Source: Tetrapisispora phaffii CBS 4417
Taxonomy: Eukaryota > Ascomycota > Saccharomycetes > Saccharomycetales > Saccharomycetaceae
DNA: 64,000 bases
Assembly (NCBI RefSeq): GCF_000236905.1
Contig: NC_016521.1
Location: forward strand, 1 to 64,000
Reading direction: 5' to 3'
The notes beneath the pieces were generated by a model, which ran no database searches, was not told the DNA's origin, and saw nothing but the letters and a program-made list of their open reading frames with translations. Both the position numbers and the translations under genes were made by a program. Positions 1-10,440 of this stretch are shown piece by piece. Within the stretch, counting starts at the first letter, position 1, and every line of letters starts with the position of its first letter.

Positions 1-223
1 TACCCCACCTACTACTCCTAACACCCATACCCCACCTACTACTCCTAACACCCACTACCCCACCTACCTACTCCTACACCCACTACCCCACCTACTCCTA
101 ACACCCACTACCCCACCTACTCCTACACCCACTACCCCACCTACTCCTACACCACTACCCCACCACCCCACTACTCCTAACACCCATACCCCCACTATCC
201 TAACACCCATACCCCCCACTATC
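1..223. repeat. Telomeric repeat tract (C-rich strand), left chromosome end
   Basis: Heterogeneous tandem units of roughly 21-28 bp built from the blocks ACCCCACCTACTCCTA and ACACCCA(C)TA. Unit length varies by presence or absence of short ACT and AA insertions. The C-rich strand reads 5' to 3' from the first base into the chromosome, the orientation expected of a true left telomere. The junction ACACCCATACCCC matches the Rap1 consensus (ACACCCATACATT) over its first ten bases and recurs several times. Repeats stop at about 223, where ordinary AT-rich DNA begins. Long, irregular units of this kind are known in several Saccharomycetaceae. The exact species motif was not recognised. Confidence 0.9.
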
Positions 224-1051
224 ACATCGCTATTATGTCACTGAACTTCTGTGATACTACGTCATATTCTCACTCACTCACTCACATAATTATATATAAC
301 TATTTATTTTACGCTAGTCTTGTAAATTATATTCTTTAAACACATCTCTCTCATATCCTCTTTTATATTGGGGAACAATATTGCCACATTCATCACGGTC
401 GCAAAAAATACTTTATGATTGTTTATGTATGTGGCAAAAACTTATAATTGTTTTGAAGTTTGAATCAATTAACACTACTAGATCAGTAATTGGTTCTGAT
501 TTCAACATTAAGATCTAGCAGTATCTTGAAATCCCAACTCTCATAAATTGATGTAAAGATTCCATTCTGTCAATATATTATTACCCATAGATGCAGTGCA
601 AATATTAGTTCACGTATCCTTATTTTTTTACGAGGTTAGGGAACATAAAGTTAGTATGATTGTGGTATTTGATTTGCTCTTTCTAATATTAATTACAGAT
701 TTTGTTCTGTATCATTTCAAAGATATATTTTAAAGTCTTTTTAATTATAAATATCTGGTTCTAATCTGTTTCCATCTTCAAACTATAACCATCAGTATGA
801 ACTTACAGTTTTTATAGAAAGTTATATGTTGTTCTTTTCTAAATTTCTTGCAAGACGGTAGTAGTCGTAAGAATACAAAATAACTAAACCTTGTAAATTA
901 TTTGAATTTCGAAACAGACGTCTAGAATTTATTTTCAAGAAACAAATTGGATTAACTAAGTGAAATAACGTAATTGATGTTTTGGCATATAAATTTTTAC
1001 TACATATGTTTTACAAAAGAAAATGCAAGCAAGCAAGCTTACTTAAATAAA
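224..1051. other. Subtelomeric AT-rich DNA without a gene
   Basis: No convincing coding frame. Bases 541-625 hold a copy of the dispersed subtelomeric repeat whose core reads as CAGTGC followed closely by an ACTAGTTCA-like block. An inverted copy lies at about 3350-3425 and a direct copy at about 7000-7060. The rest is AT-rich sequence in which I see nothing. Confidence 0.5.
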
Positions 1052-1927
1052 CTATAAACCATTATCACATTTTGACCATTCATAGATGTTTGTATTATCG
1101 GCATACCACAATCTAAAAGATCCATACCAATCACAATTTTTGTTTGCTTCATCACATACATATGTTTTATAATAGTCGAATAAATAATCATCATAGCCCG
1201 AATCATTAACTCCATTTGGTGCTGCATGATTTGAAATTACTGTTGCAGCATCATAAACACCAGAAGAAGATGTACTCAAAAGATAGTTTTCATTTCTGCA
1301 ATAATCAACACTAACTTGTCCATAACATAGAGGGAATAAATTAGCCTCCCTTTTAGATAAAGTGCTGTTGGTTAAAGCAGCTTTAGCAGTGACCACACCG
1401 TTACCATAACTTTCTGATGATAAAGTAACGTTCATAATTGGTTCGCCTTTTTCTGTTCCTAAAATAACGTAACTGAGCTTTTCCATGCTATCAGTATAAT
1501 GACTATGGTAATCAAGACTTGGATAGAGACCACTTTTAACACCATTAACCATGCTATTAGTCCAATGAGCATGATGAGAACTAAGCTCTCTTTTGTTTCG
1601 GAAGACACCATTTGCTGAACCAGCGGCTAAAAGTCCACCAAGAACAACTGTTCTAATTGCTGATCTTGCAGCCTGGTCACATTCGGTGCTTTGTGCTACC
1701 TCGTTCCAGCTTTCGCAAGTTTTGCAACATCTAAATAAGTCCCAAGCTGTGGATGTACCTTCATGAAAAAAGGCTCCCCATAAACTTAATTTGAATAACT
1801 TAGGATTCGAAGTGACAGCAAATGAACCGTTTCCTAAAGCTTCCGTCATTACTTGATATTCTTCTAAGTCACTGGTTTGATCATCAGCAATAGTCGGTCC
1901 TAATAAAATAAAAAAAAGAAAATCCAT
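1052..1927 (-). CDS. Secreted, Kex2-type processed protein; killer-toxin-precursor-like
   Basis: Intact 291-aa frame starting at an ATG (1925-1927). Residues 1-14 form a hydrophobic signal peptide. A first module (about 40-112) carries a CC-x-x-C cluster (67, 68, 71) and Cys83, then a hydrophobic stretch at 93-104 and Lys-Arg at 112-113. A second module holds an ILGTEK motif (155-160), several N-glycosylation sequons and another Lys-Arg at 192-193. The last module has five cysteines (201, 210, 258, 265, 287) and an aromatic DWYGS segment. This layout (signal, two dibasic-delimited parts, Cys-rich end) is that of yeast killer preprotoxins such as K1- or K2-type proteins. The function is inferred from architecture, not from a recognised sequence. 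It is the only full-length copy of the four related loci between 1 and 10.5 kb. Confidence 0.6.
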   Translation of the reverse strand: MDFLFFILLGPTIADDQTSDLEEYQVMTEALGNGSFAVTSNPKLFKLSLWGAFFHEGTSTAWDLFRCCKTCESWNEVAQSTECDQAARSAIRTVVLGGLLAAGSANGVFRNKRELSSHHAHWTNSMVNGVKSGLYPSLDYHSHYTDSMEKLSYVILGTEKGEPIMNVTLSSESYGNGVVTAKAALTNSTLSKREANLFPLCYGQVSVDYCRNENYLLSTSSSGVYDAATVISNHAAPNGVNDSGYDDYLFDYYKTYVCDEANKNCDWYGSFRLWYADNTNIYEWSKCDNGL

Positions 1928-3780
1928 TTAATTATAAATAACATAGTTTATGAGGTTTTTTATATGATATGTTTTTGTTTAGTTCAGTTACCTTTGAGAA
2001 TCAACAACAACAATAATATTCTTTTAGTAAAAAATAATTAAACTAGGCTGTCATAAATACTTAATGGCTGAACAGGAAATGAAATTCAATATCAGTTGAG
2101 AAAATAAAAAAATAAAAAACATCCAGTTTTTATATTAACATGAACTGAAGAATCTATTTCTTTAAGGGACTTTATAACTGTAATTAACTGTCATTTACTA
2201 GCAAAATAATTTGTTCACTGATGGTTGCTTTTTTTTGAATTTAACTCTGTAAGCACATACTGTTTATCCGCTGGTCAATTCTCATAAATGGTTTTTTTTC
2301 ATTTTACGTTATAATCTCCAAAGTTTAAACTGTTTCAACTACAACTAAAACTTCTTACTGTAACAAATATAGTCAAGATAATTACTATATTTACTTTTTT
2401 CAATAAAGCATTTATTTCTTTCTTTTAAAAATTAGCACAAATACGTACGAACACAGTTGATGTCATTTCCAATTATGCAGTTGGCTGCTTCACCTGAATG
2501 AAAATTTATTGAAGGTAGATATGATTTCTAGCAACAACAAAGTGTGATAAGTGCTGCAAAAAGTGGCAAGAATTGACCTATACGAGATTAGAAAGTGAAA
2601 TCATCAGAACTCAGCAGTGGTCTAATAATCTGTTGCTAGTCTATAATGTCTTGAGTTACCAGGGCTTCACCTTGTTGCAGTAGCGAACATAAGTATTTTT
2701 GGACGCGCCTATTTCTAATGAATCGGTTGTTAAAACGTAACTGATATTGTTTCACGAATTCTTCTCACTAATTGACTTTTCGTTGCGGCGTAAGAGAATT
2801 TCGAAAACGTTTCAGATTCCGGAACGCTCATTAGGATGCTCTCAGAAATCACGTCACCATATTCATAATATATAGCACTGCGAAGATCTCATTGTTGAGG
2901 TTTCGCGGCTTCTGGTTACCATGAAACCAAACGCAGAACATTAAATTTGCTTTGTGCTAAGTTGGCCACAAATATCACGCGAGGTATTTTATTTCCAGTC
3001 TGGTTTGTTCTACAGAACGATATCTTAGAACACGACCTAGACGTTAAAAATTGCAGCTTACGATTGTTGTGTTTTAAATAAGCGTTGAGAAATCTTCGTA
3101 CAATTCGAGTTTTGAATATAAAAGAACAAACAATTCTGGTGATAGGCTAGAAATCGTGTTCGTAAAAATGGCGTATGGTATCCTATAGAACATTAGTAAG
3201 GCTAATGAACGCAATAGTAATGTTTAGGATGTAAAACTAGTAATAGCTCATGTCAATAATACTGAAATAGATGTATAAAATACTGGTACAAGTTCAATAG
3301 TACCATTAAGTAATCCATTAGCTAGTTATAGATAGAGGGAAATAGAGCAGACATGAACTAGTATTCGCACTGTATATATTGGTAATAATATATTGACAGA
3401 ATGCAATCTTTACGTCGACATGATTTTATGTTCAATAAAAAATATATAATTAGTGATATAGAAAGTACGGATAACAGTTCACCTTGATTCTACGTCATAT
3501 AGAACTTAACAAAATATATGTAATATTTTACTCGTTATAGACATTCTTCTATGTAAACTCCAATAATAGGTATATCTCTCTTGTGTTAATTTATATTTGG
3601 ATATACCTTATTATCAAAATATTTGGTTGAATTAAATCTTGAAATCAACAATTACAATATATATTATACTTCAAACACAACATACAAATGCTCCCTTGTA
3701 TAAAATATAACGGCTCTCTTGAATAAGAGTATTCTGTAAATTTTTATTAATATAACTTCTCTTAACTTATTTCTTATTTT
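1928..3780. other. Intergenic, largely diverged repeat relics
   Basis: No gene. Bases 1928-2600 show nothing recognisable. Bases 2640-3060 align loosely with 5820-6170, 6590-6910 and, more weakly, 15890-16100; shared landmarks are a CTTGAGTT block, a TTC-rich GAAAA-type block and a CTTCTGGTTACCAT-like block. Bases 3095-3425 contain an inverted copy of the element seen at 541-625 and 7000-7260. The pieces look like old solo LTRs or subtelomeric repeat units. No terminal boundaries could be fixed by eye. Confidence 0.4.
3095..3425 (-). repeat. Dispersed subtelomeric repeat, inverted copy
   Basis: Read on the minus strand, this segment follows the plus-strand order at 7000-7260. A CAGTGC/ACTAGTTCAT core comes first, then a block around TACTATTGAAC and TGTACCAGT, then a TTAGCCTTACTAAT block. 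Another inverted partial copy is at 5205-5370 and a partial direct copy at 541-625. Similarity is clear but imperfect, so the copies are old. It may be an LTR relic or a subtelomeric unit that travelled with the neighbouring secreted-protein genes. Confidence 0.5.
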
Positions 3781-4720
3781 TTAGAAGTAAGGACATACCA
3801 AAGTCCAAATATTGTATTTAAATCCAATTATTTTATCCCATCTGACAAACTTAATAACAGCATACCATGTCCCTTCGTGAGTTTCTCTACTACACCATGC
3901 ATCCATATCACTTCTTTGTGCCTCTTCTAAGCTTAATTCAAGTCCCCATGCTATGGTGTCACGAGATGCTGTGGTATCACAATTTTTACCTGTCGTCCAC
4001 GATGATACTGATATAAGGTATGTAACAGTTGTCCCATCATTCCGTTTTACGTCAACCCATTTAGTTATACTACCACATGAAGTATTCTGTGAAAATTGGA
4101 AGTTATTGTTACTTGGTAAGAAAGTGACTTGAGCTAATAATGATCCCCTTAGAACATTTAACAATACTAAATACCACGATGTTTTTTTAACTATTGAATA
4201 CAGCTTACCTTGAACATAATATCAGGTGGTCGATGATAAATTATACCAATAACCAGCTTCACAATCAGTTCTTTTTCTAATCATTGAATTGTCATTTGTA
4301 GCAATATTGTTTAGTATAATGGAGACAGAGCCATTATTAAAAATCAATTTTTCTGTACCTAGAATTAGAAGTAAATTTTCTACCTCGGTATCTATTTCAT
4401 CGTTCATCAAGTCTCGTTTTGAGAGCGTCAAGTTATTATTCTTTTTGTTCAAAAAATCCTTTAAATCAGATAATTTAGCAGTAACACCCATGCAATCACT
4501 GTCTGACATAAATGTTTCATTAACTCCTGGCATCATACCAAAACTGAATACGGTATTCCCTGTGTAAGATTACCCCATTTTTAATCTTGTTCAGGATTAC
4601 TATTGTTAGAAATTTTTGCATTCGGAACATAATTATCAAAACCAGTTGCACGACAGAGTGAATTAGAAACCAATAACAGGAAGAGATCAGTTTTGTTTGT
4701 AAAGATATATTGTAATTCAT
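3781..4720 (-). pseudogene. Broken killer-precursor-like secreted protein gene (copy 2)
   Basis: The 5' end (4720 downward) encodes a hydrophobic leader like a signal peptide, then the frame is lost before 4560. From 4536 the reading frame resumes and carries a Lys-Arg site, an ILGTEK motif identical to that of the intact copy at 1052-1927, and a further basic site. It is then cut by a single in-frame TGA at 4222-4224. The same frame continues past that stop down to 3781, through a Cys-containing part with a KNCDTT block and a TWYA segment near the end. The same KNCDTT and WYA landmarks occur in the copy at 9511-10440. The N-terminal Cys module of the intact copy is missing. Whether the one stop is real or a base-call error cannot be settled here. 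Confidence 0.6.
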
Positions 4721-7700
4721 TATTTATGAATTTTTATGCAGTTTTACTGAAAAATTATATAAAACATTAAAGAAACAATTTGATTAAAACCGATTTTTAT
4801 AAATTCAGGAGCTCTATTGTTATTATTCTTAAAATTTTCAAGCTTTTTATACTTTTCATTTTTAATATGTTGGATATATTCTTTCATTTCAAAAATTCAA
4901 ATATTTAAGAACATTATTTTACTTCAGATACTTTCATCTCTATTAAAATTTTTTGGTTAGGGCATTAATATTTCATTTTTAAATGGTGCTGTTACAAACA
5001 ACATTATAAATTCTGAACACATGTGCCAATTGGTAAACTTATGATACCTGAATTATTAAATGATACTCAAATAAAACTTCTTCCACATTCAAAGAAGAAT
5101 TCTCTTAAGTAATACTTCTGCTTGTTACTATCTGGGTCGTATTCTGAAATATCATTCTGTCAGACAAATACTAAAATGGACTCTTAAATTTGTACTATAT
5201 AAAACGACACCGAACATCCTAAAATATTAAAGTACAGAAGGTATTACGATGTATGTAAGCAATAGTATGAAAATTATATTTATAAAGTGTATAAGAAATC
5301 GAGCAGATGTGAACTAGTGTTCGCACTGTATATATCGGTAATATATTTGACTAAATGGAATATGTATGTTGGTTGCAGCAACAAGTTGAAAACCTAATGC
5401 CAGAAAAATATTATCCATTTATAGCATTACTAGTTCTGAGTTCTAATGGTTTTCAATATTTTAATATTACTATGGATCCTCGTATGAGGACAAATTTCAT
5501 CAGATTTTTACACTAAATACTTATTACTATCCATACAGTTGTCGGAAATTATATTTGATACCAACCAACCATATAATGACAAATATTAAAAAATGCATAA
5601 TTAGTAAAGTATCAGTATAATGCCTGTAAGGATTTGATACAGATCATAGAGCTGTTAGGTTTCGAAATATTTCAAGTATATACAGGCATGGACCGTTTAT
5701 ACATATCTCACAAGTTTCGATAGGTTAGATTGAATCAAAAAAGTTTCCTATAATTGATATTCGTTACTGCGGCAAAAATATACATAATATATTTATTAAT
5801 AGTTTGAGGTGATAACTATCCTCAACTTCTTAACAATAAGTTGCTCTGGTACTGTGAACGTATCGTTAATAATTACATATATCTGCTTCTCATAGGTAAT
5901 TTATCAAACGAATACACCATCGCAGCGGATAGAGAAGTTTGAAAAATTTTTCAAATTTTAAAGATCATGTGAGAAAATTTCAGAACACCAAACTTATTTT
6001 TGCTACAAGACTTTTTCGCTTCTGATTACCACATAAATAACTGCATAACATTATGTTCGCGTTACTCTTCATTACCGAATAATGCAGGAGCTTTGTTTAC
6101 AAATAAGTAAAGTTGCTCTGACATTTTCAGAGTAAAATGCGTGAGGTATTTTATTTTCAATTACAATTAACAATGCCCATTGGACAAAGTACTTCTTAAC
6201 TTTGGCATTACTAACTGGGAAGTCTAACAAAGGTATAATTAATTTTTTTGGTCAATTGATGCAACCAATTATGCAGTTACTCTTTTAGAAAGTAAGCTTA
6301 GCCGCAAGGTTGATGTGCATATATTCTAAGAGTTTTTTAGTTTCTTGCAACCACATTTTATTTTTATTAAGATATTATTTAAAACAAGCATTTCAGTACC
6401 GATATCACATAGTAAGTTCACATTCAATAAGACGATGTTTTAAATGTTAATGTTGTGTTCCTTTTTTGTTAGTAAACTGTACATAAGAATTCCATATACG
6501 TTCTGTACATATATATTTGAAACCCTAATAATCAGTGAAATGAATATTAACTTACAAGGTATAGGCTTTAAGAGAAGCTACAGAGATGATAATTTCTTGA
6601 GTTAGGGCTTCGAACTATTGTTGTATTAGATATTAGTACTTCACTAATGGCAATAAATTCCAACCGAAGTCACGTGTTGTAGAAGCTACATTTTTATCAC
6701 AGAAACGCCCGTTGCGAAACTTTTCGCGCAGTGCAGCCACAGCATAAAAAGTGTTCAGTTTTGAAGCGAGCGTCTGAGGTCTCAGATATCTGCGTACAAT
6801 GATCCTTCATGACCCAACAAGAATTGCTATTTCTTGAGGTTCTCTCAGCCATTTGTCACCATAGTAGGTTGGACAAAATTTTTATTCGTAAGTAAATATC
6901 ATACACAGCATAGGATGCAGACGCCCTTGTTACCTGGTCACTGAGTGAGTAACAACATACGCAGAAGGACAACGACCTGATAGAGATATTCAGCGGATTT
7001 CCGTTAATATAATATTATCAATGCATACAGTGCAAATACTACTTCATTTCTACTCGGTTCTGTTCTGTATATAAGTAAATAATGCATTACGCAATACTAC
7101 TATTGAACATGTACCAGTCTTTTACGTTTATGGCTCTGTGAGAACTACATAACATATTGCTATTCCAGCTAATAGCCTTACTAATATTATATAATATAGA
7201 CCACGCCGTATACCGCCCTGAAGGATATCTCAAAACACGATCTAATCGTTAACAGTGTTAGATATATATTGTAGAATTATAAATCAATTGGATTTTCCTG
7301 CACATACCTCTAAAATTGTTGAGTACCTCGTTTATGGTACATTTCTGTCTTTAACTGAGAACAAACCTTTATTAACTGTGCTCAGGGTATCTAAGGGTAT
7401 AACTCTCCTTATCCGAAACAATACTATGCATTAAGAGTCTGTTGTAAGTATAAAGTATCGTACAACCAAATATTTAATATCAATTTCAATGTCAGTCAAC
7501 GACAGAGGCATTGAAGCACTCAATTTCGTTAACGCTAAAAAGTAATAAATAGCCTTGCTCGAAGATTACTGACAATATTCGGACGCTCGCTTCGAAATTC
7601 GAAATTTTCTCGGGCTCTCTTCTTTGGTGCAGGAAATACGGTTTCTAAAAATGCTATTTCGCAGAGGGCAATAGATGAAAAACAGTTGCAACCAAAAATT

Positions 7701-8043
7701 GTCATGTTCCTTACAACCACAAATTGAAGCCTTATTAGTCTTTTTAGCAAGATAAATGTATCTGAGTCCACTGAGACATGTATGGAACCTCAGAAATTCT
7801 TTCCAGATTGTTTTGCAATTCGTTTGATCAAACGATTATATTATTCCAGAAGAACATCATGCAAGAACATCTCCCATGAATTTACTGAAGAAAGCAAATT
7901 AATGACTGAAAAGTTGGTATCAATTCTACAATATTTTACGATATAAGTTCTTGTATATTTACGGAAGTTCACATGTTACTTTTCGCTGGAGATAGCTGAT
8001 GGTTGATAAAAAAATAAGAAACAAGAAATCAAGATACCATAAA
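4721..8043. other. Intergenic, repeat relics
   Basis: No convincing gene. Bases 5205-5370 hold an inverted partial copy, and 7000-7260 a direct copy, of the dispersed repeat described at 3095-3425. Bases 5820-6170 and 6590-6910 are diverged copies of the second repeat type at 2640-3060. The short minus-strand frame at 7535-7771 lies in similar repeat-like sequence and has no features of a protein family. Confidence 0.4.
7000..7260 (+). repeat. Dispersed subtelomeric repeat, direct copy
   Basis: Contains in order TACAGTGCAAATACTACTTCA, a TTCTGTATATAAG block, TACTATTGAAC with TGTACCAGT, and AATAGCCTTACTAAT. The same blocks appear in the same order on the minus strand at 3095-3425. A trailing AACACGATCTA...CGTTAAC block recurs near 3028 and 9240. 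The mosaic suggests several rounds of rearrangement. Confidence 0.5.
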
Positions 8044-8484
8044 ATGAAGTTGAGTAATATTTTTGGAATTTTAGTCACGCTCCTAGTTTGTGTCTCAGGG
8101 TCATTTCCATACTATGATCAATTTGCTTTAACTACTACATCATGTTTATATCAATATTTTGATGTTGAGGACCCAGTTAAATATAAAATTGCATGGTGGG
8201 GTTCATTTCTAGCGTCCCCAGGAGGACCAATTAGATGGATTGAAAAGATGCAAGATACTTGTGACGCTTGTAAAGCTGACCATAAAGATCCTGAAAATAC
8301 TGATTGTGAAGATGGAATATTTGATTTAGTCACAGGTGCCATTCAAAATGTTGTTACTGGGACAATGGGTTGGAATAGTGGATTAAGACTTAATAATGCA
8401 TTGTTTGACGGTCACCTTAATAAAAGAAATTTTGTTTTACTTGCAGCAGTACTAATAGTCTGGGTAGCATATATATGGGATTAA
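8044..8484 (+). CDS. Secreted Cys-module protein, truncated killer-precursor-like (copy 3)
   Basis: Starting from the ATG at 8044 gives 146 aa with a clear signal peptide at residues 1-20. An upstream in-frame ATG at 7999 would put a basic 15-residue leader before it and is less likely. The body matches the first module of the intact copy at 1052-1927: a WWGSF block (compare LWGAF), C-x-x-C at 73-76, Cys88, a Gly-rich hydrophobic stretch, and Lys-Arg at 127-128 where the other copy has Lys-Arg at 112-113. After Lys-Arg only a hydrophobic tail of about 16 residues remains before the stop. Downstream DNA to about 8972 still holds decayed coding frames for the missing C-terminal part. The short product might be expressed, for example as an immunity-like fragment, but that is speculation. 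Confidence 0.5.
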   Translation: MKLSNIFGILVTLLVCVSGSFPYYDQFALTTTSCLYQYFDVEDPVKYKIAWWGSFLASPGGPIRWIEKMQDTCDACKADHKDPENTDCEDGIFDLVTGAIQNVVTGTMGWNSGLRLNNALFDGHLNKRNFVLLAAVLIVWVAYIWD

Positions 8485-8972
8485 CTTCTGTATACATTAA
8501 AAATGGTGCTGTGCTGGTTCACAGCAAAAATGCGCGATTGGAAACAAAATATAGTGAATGAAACAATAACTTTATTGTGCAAGTATACAATAAATTTTCT
8601 ACGTATACTTATGATAGTAGCAAAGATTAAAGAACAAACTACGTGGTACAGTTTTACTTGAATCTTTTACTGATCCTCTGAAAATTGATAAAAAGAACGG
8701 CGAAAAAGGTATATCTTCTAAGTGAGGGGTAGTTAAGTACTGGTTACTGTGCTAACCAATAGAAAAGGAAGGCGTTTGTAGAAGCAAAGAATTACAGGCT
8801 CAAATCTGAGAACTCATTCGAAATGATGAGACTGGAAGTTAACAAATAGATTTTTTAAAACGATATACGTTTCAAGAAGATGGTAAAGATCAAAGTTATG
8901 AACTATCGCTGCGTATGTTCTATGCAGAGAAAACTGTTATTGTAACTTGGTTATCCTATCGCACAACCCATT
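8485..8972 (+). pseudogene. Decayed C-terminal part of killer-precursor-like copy 3
   Basis: Directly after the stop at 8482-8484 the plus strand shows short coding-like frames interrupted by stops. Examples are a segment around 8590-8640 and a longer one at about 8850-8972 with a KRYTFQEDGKDQSYELSL run. Position, strand and a dibasic start suggest that they are the remains of the second half of the precursor. Similarity to the other copies in this part was not demonstrated, so this rests on location and codon-like texture. Confidence 0.35.
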
Positions 8973-9510
8973 AAAAGTATTACAGTCTAGTTTATCTTCT
9001 GTGGTATTGTTTTTGTAAGAAATGGCATGATTGTTAATATTTGCATCAATTCATATGATAACAACCATGACATGAGTGTATGGAAAGTTGTTTCTGTAGA
9101 CCTAAATATTTCATTTCATCAAAATAAATATTAGTCTCAACATTTACAGTAAAAATACTGGTTCGCTTTTTACTCCATTTCATATGTAGGCCTTTGGAAA
9201 ATATGATGTCTAAAATTTGTCTCACATAATAATATTACAGAACACAATCTGGACGTTAACAAACATTGGACCCACTAACCTTCTTAATATTACATAATAT
9301 AGGTTAATTAATTTCTCTCACAAAATGGTATATTAAAATACCACCTAAATGTTGACATAAAAATAATATGAAAATGCGTCAAAAATATAATAAACATGTT
9401 GAATAATTATCATTCACCAATTTAACAACACACATTTTGTACTAATATATCCTTATCTTATCTAGTCCGCTAAAAAATTACCGACTATCTATCGGTTGAT
9501 ATTTCTTCAT
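8973..9510. other. Intergenic
   Basis: No gene. Bases 9235-9310 share an AACACAATCTGGACGTTAAC block and a CTTAATATTACATAATATAG block with the dispersed repeat at 7185-7245. Otherwise AT-rich DNA in which I see nothing. Confidence 0.4.
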
Positions 9511-10440
9511 TCATATACTTGGAACTAAAACAAAATTTTGACACGGTATATCCCAGCTTGGTTTAATATAATAATTGTTTTCCTTCCATCTTTTAATTCT
9601 CACATCAGCATACCATTCATCCTTGTGTGTTGCCGAAAAACACATCGACGTCCCATGCCTGCGTAATTTCCTTAATGGCTATAGAACAAAAGCCATTTAT
9701 AACGTTCTTTTGTCATTGTAGTATCACAGTTTTTATCGGATGTCCATGGGGCCCGGCCAACCCATAATTTGTACTATTCACCATCACTAGCCTCACAATC
9801 AAACCATATATCTCCTCCTCTGCAGGTATGTTTGATCGAAAATGTATATAATACATCATCTTTATCTATGTCTAAAGCTATGTTTCTAAAAAAAATCATC
9901 AACCTAATGATCATGAAATTCCAGCTTTTAATAACGTTATTCAAATAATAGGTTGTATACTCTCTTAATTTAGCTAAAATATCGTTTTTCAGCAGATGCT
10001 TATCTCTTGATAGTATGGCTAATACTCCTTCGACGGTATAATTTGCATCATAATCACGTTTAACAGCACTTGGATCACGCTCATTAGAATGTGGGAAATT
10101 AAGAACATCTACAAATCGCTTTATACCGTCCAAATCATAAACTGTATCGGTGTAATTTAGCTCTCTGATAATGGTTTCATTATCACCATAGTATTGTTGT
10201 AAAATACTAGCAGGTACGCCCACAGCTAACGGACCACTACTTAATCTGGATTCATCAAACCAATTTTCAGATGGCTGTGCAAAAAGGGTGCCAAATCAGC
10301 GTGAGTATCGTTACTGACTATAGCAAGCACCTTTGCTAACAAAGACTTACAATATAAATGTACCATGAAACGTTCATTCTTATGTATTTGCCGTTGGAGT
10401 GTCTCAAGTTCTAGTTGAATTATAAAATACAAAATTTAGC
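9511..10440 (-). pseudogene. Broken killer-precursor-like secreted protein gene (copy 4)
   Basis: The longest surviving frame (10223 to 9774, no ATG) contains a Lys-Arg site and an aromatic Cys segment near its end, then stops at 9774. Translating on in the three minus frames recovers a KNCDTT block at about 9725-9745 and a DEWYAD segment at about 9595-9615, ending at a TGA at 9511-9513. Both blocks line up with the C-terminal part of copy 2 (3781-4164). At least three frame changes or stops lie between them. Upstream to about 10440 the frames are decayed but still Cys- and Leu-rich. The locus is plainly non-functional. Confidence 0.6.

Noticed and set aside
4165..4221. Intron joining the two halves of killer-like copy 2
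   Set aside because: The same frame runs straight through with a single TGA; no proper donor, branch point (TACTAAC) and acceptor set surrounds it.
7535..7771. Minus-strand 78-codon frame
   Set aside because: Lies in repeat-like DNA, has no family features and could arise by chance.
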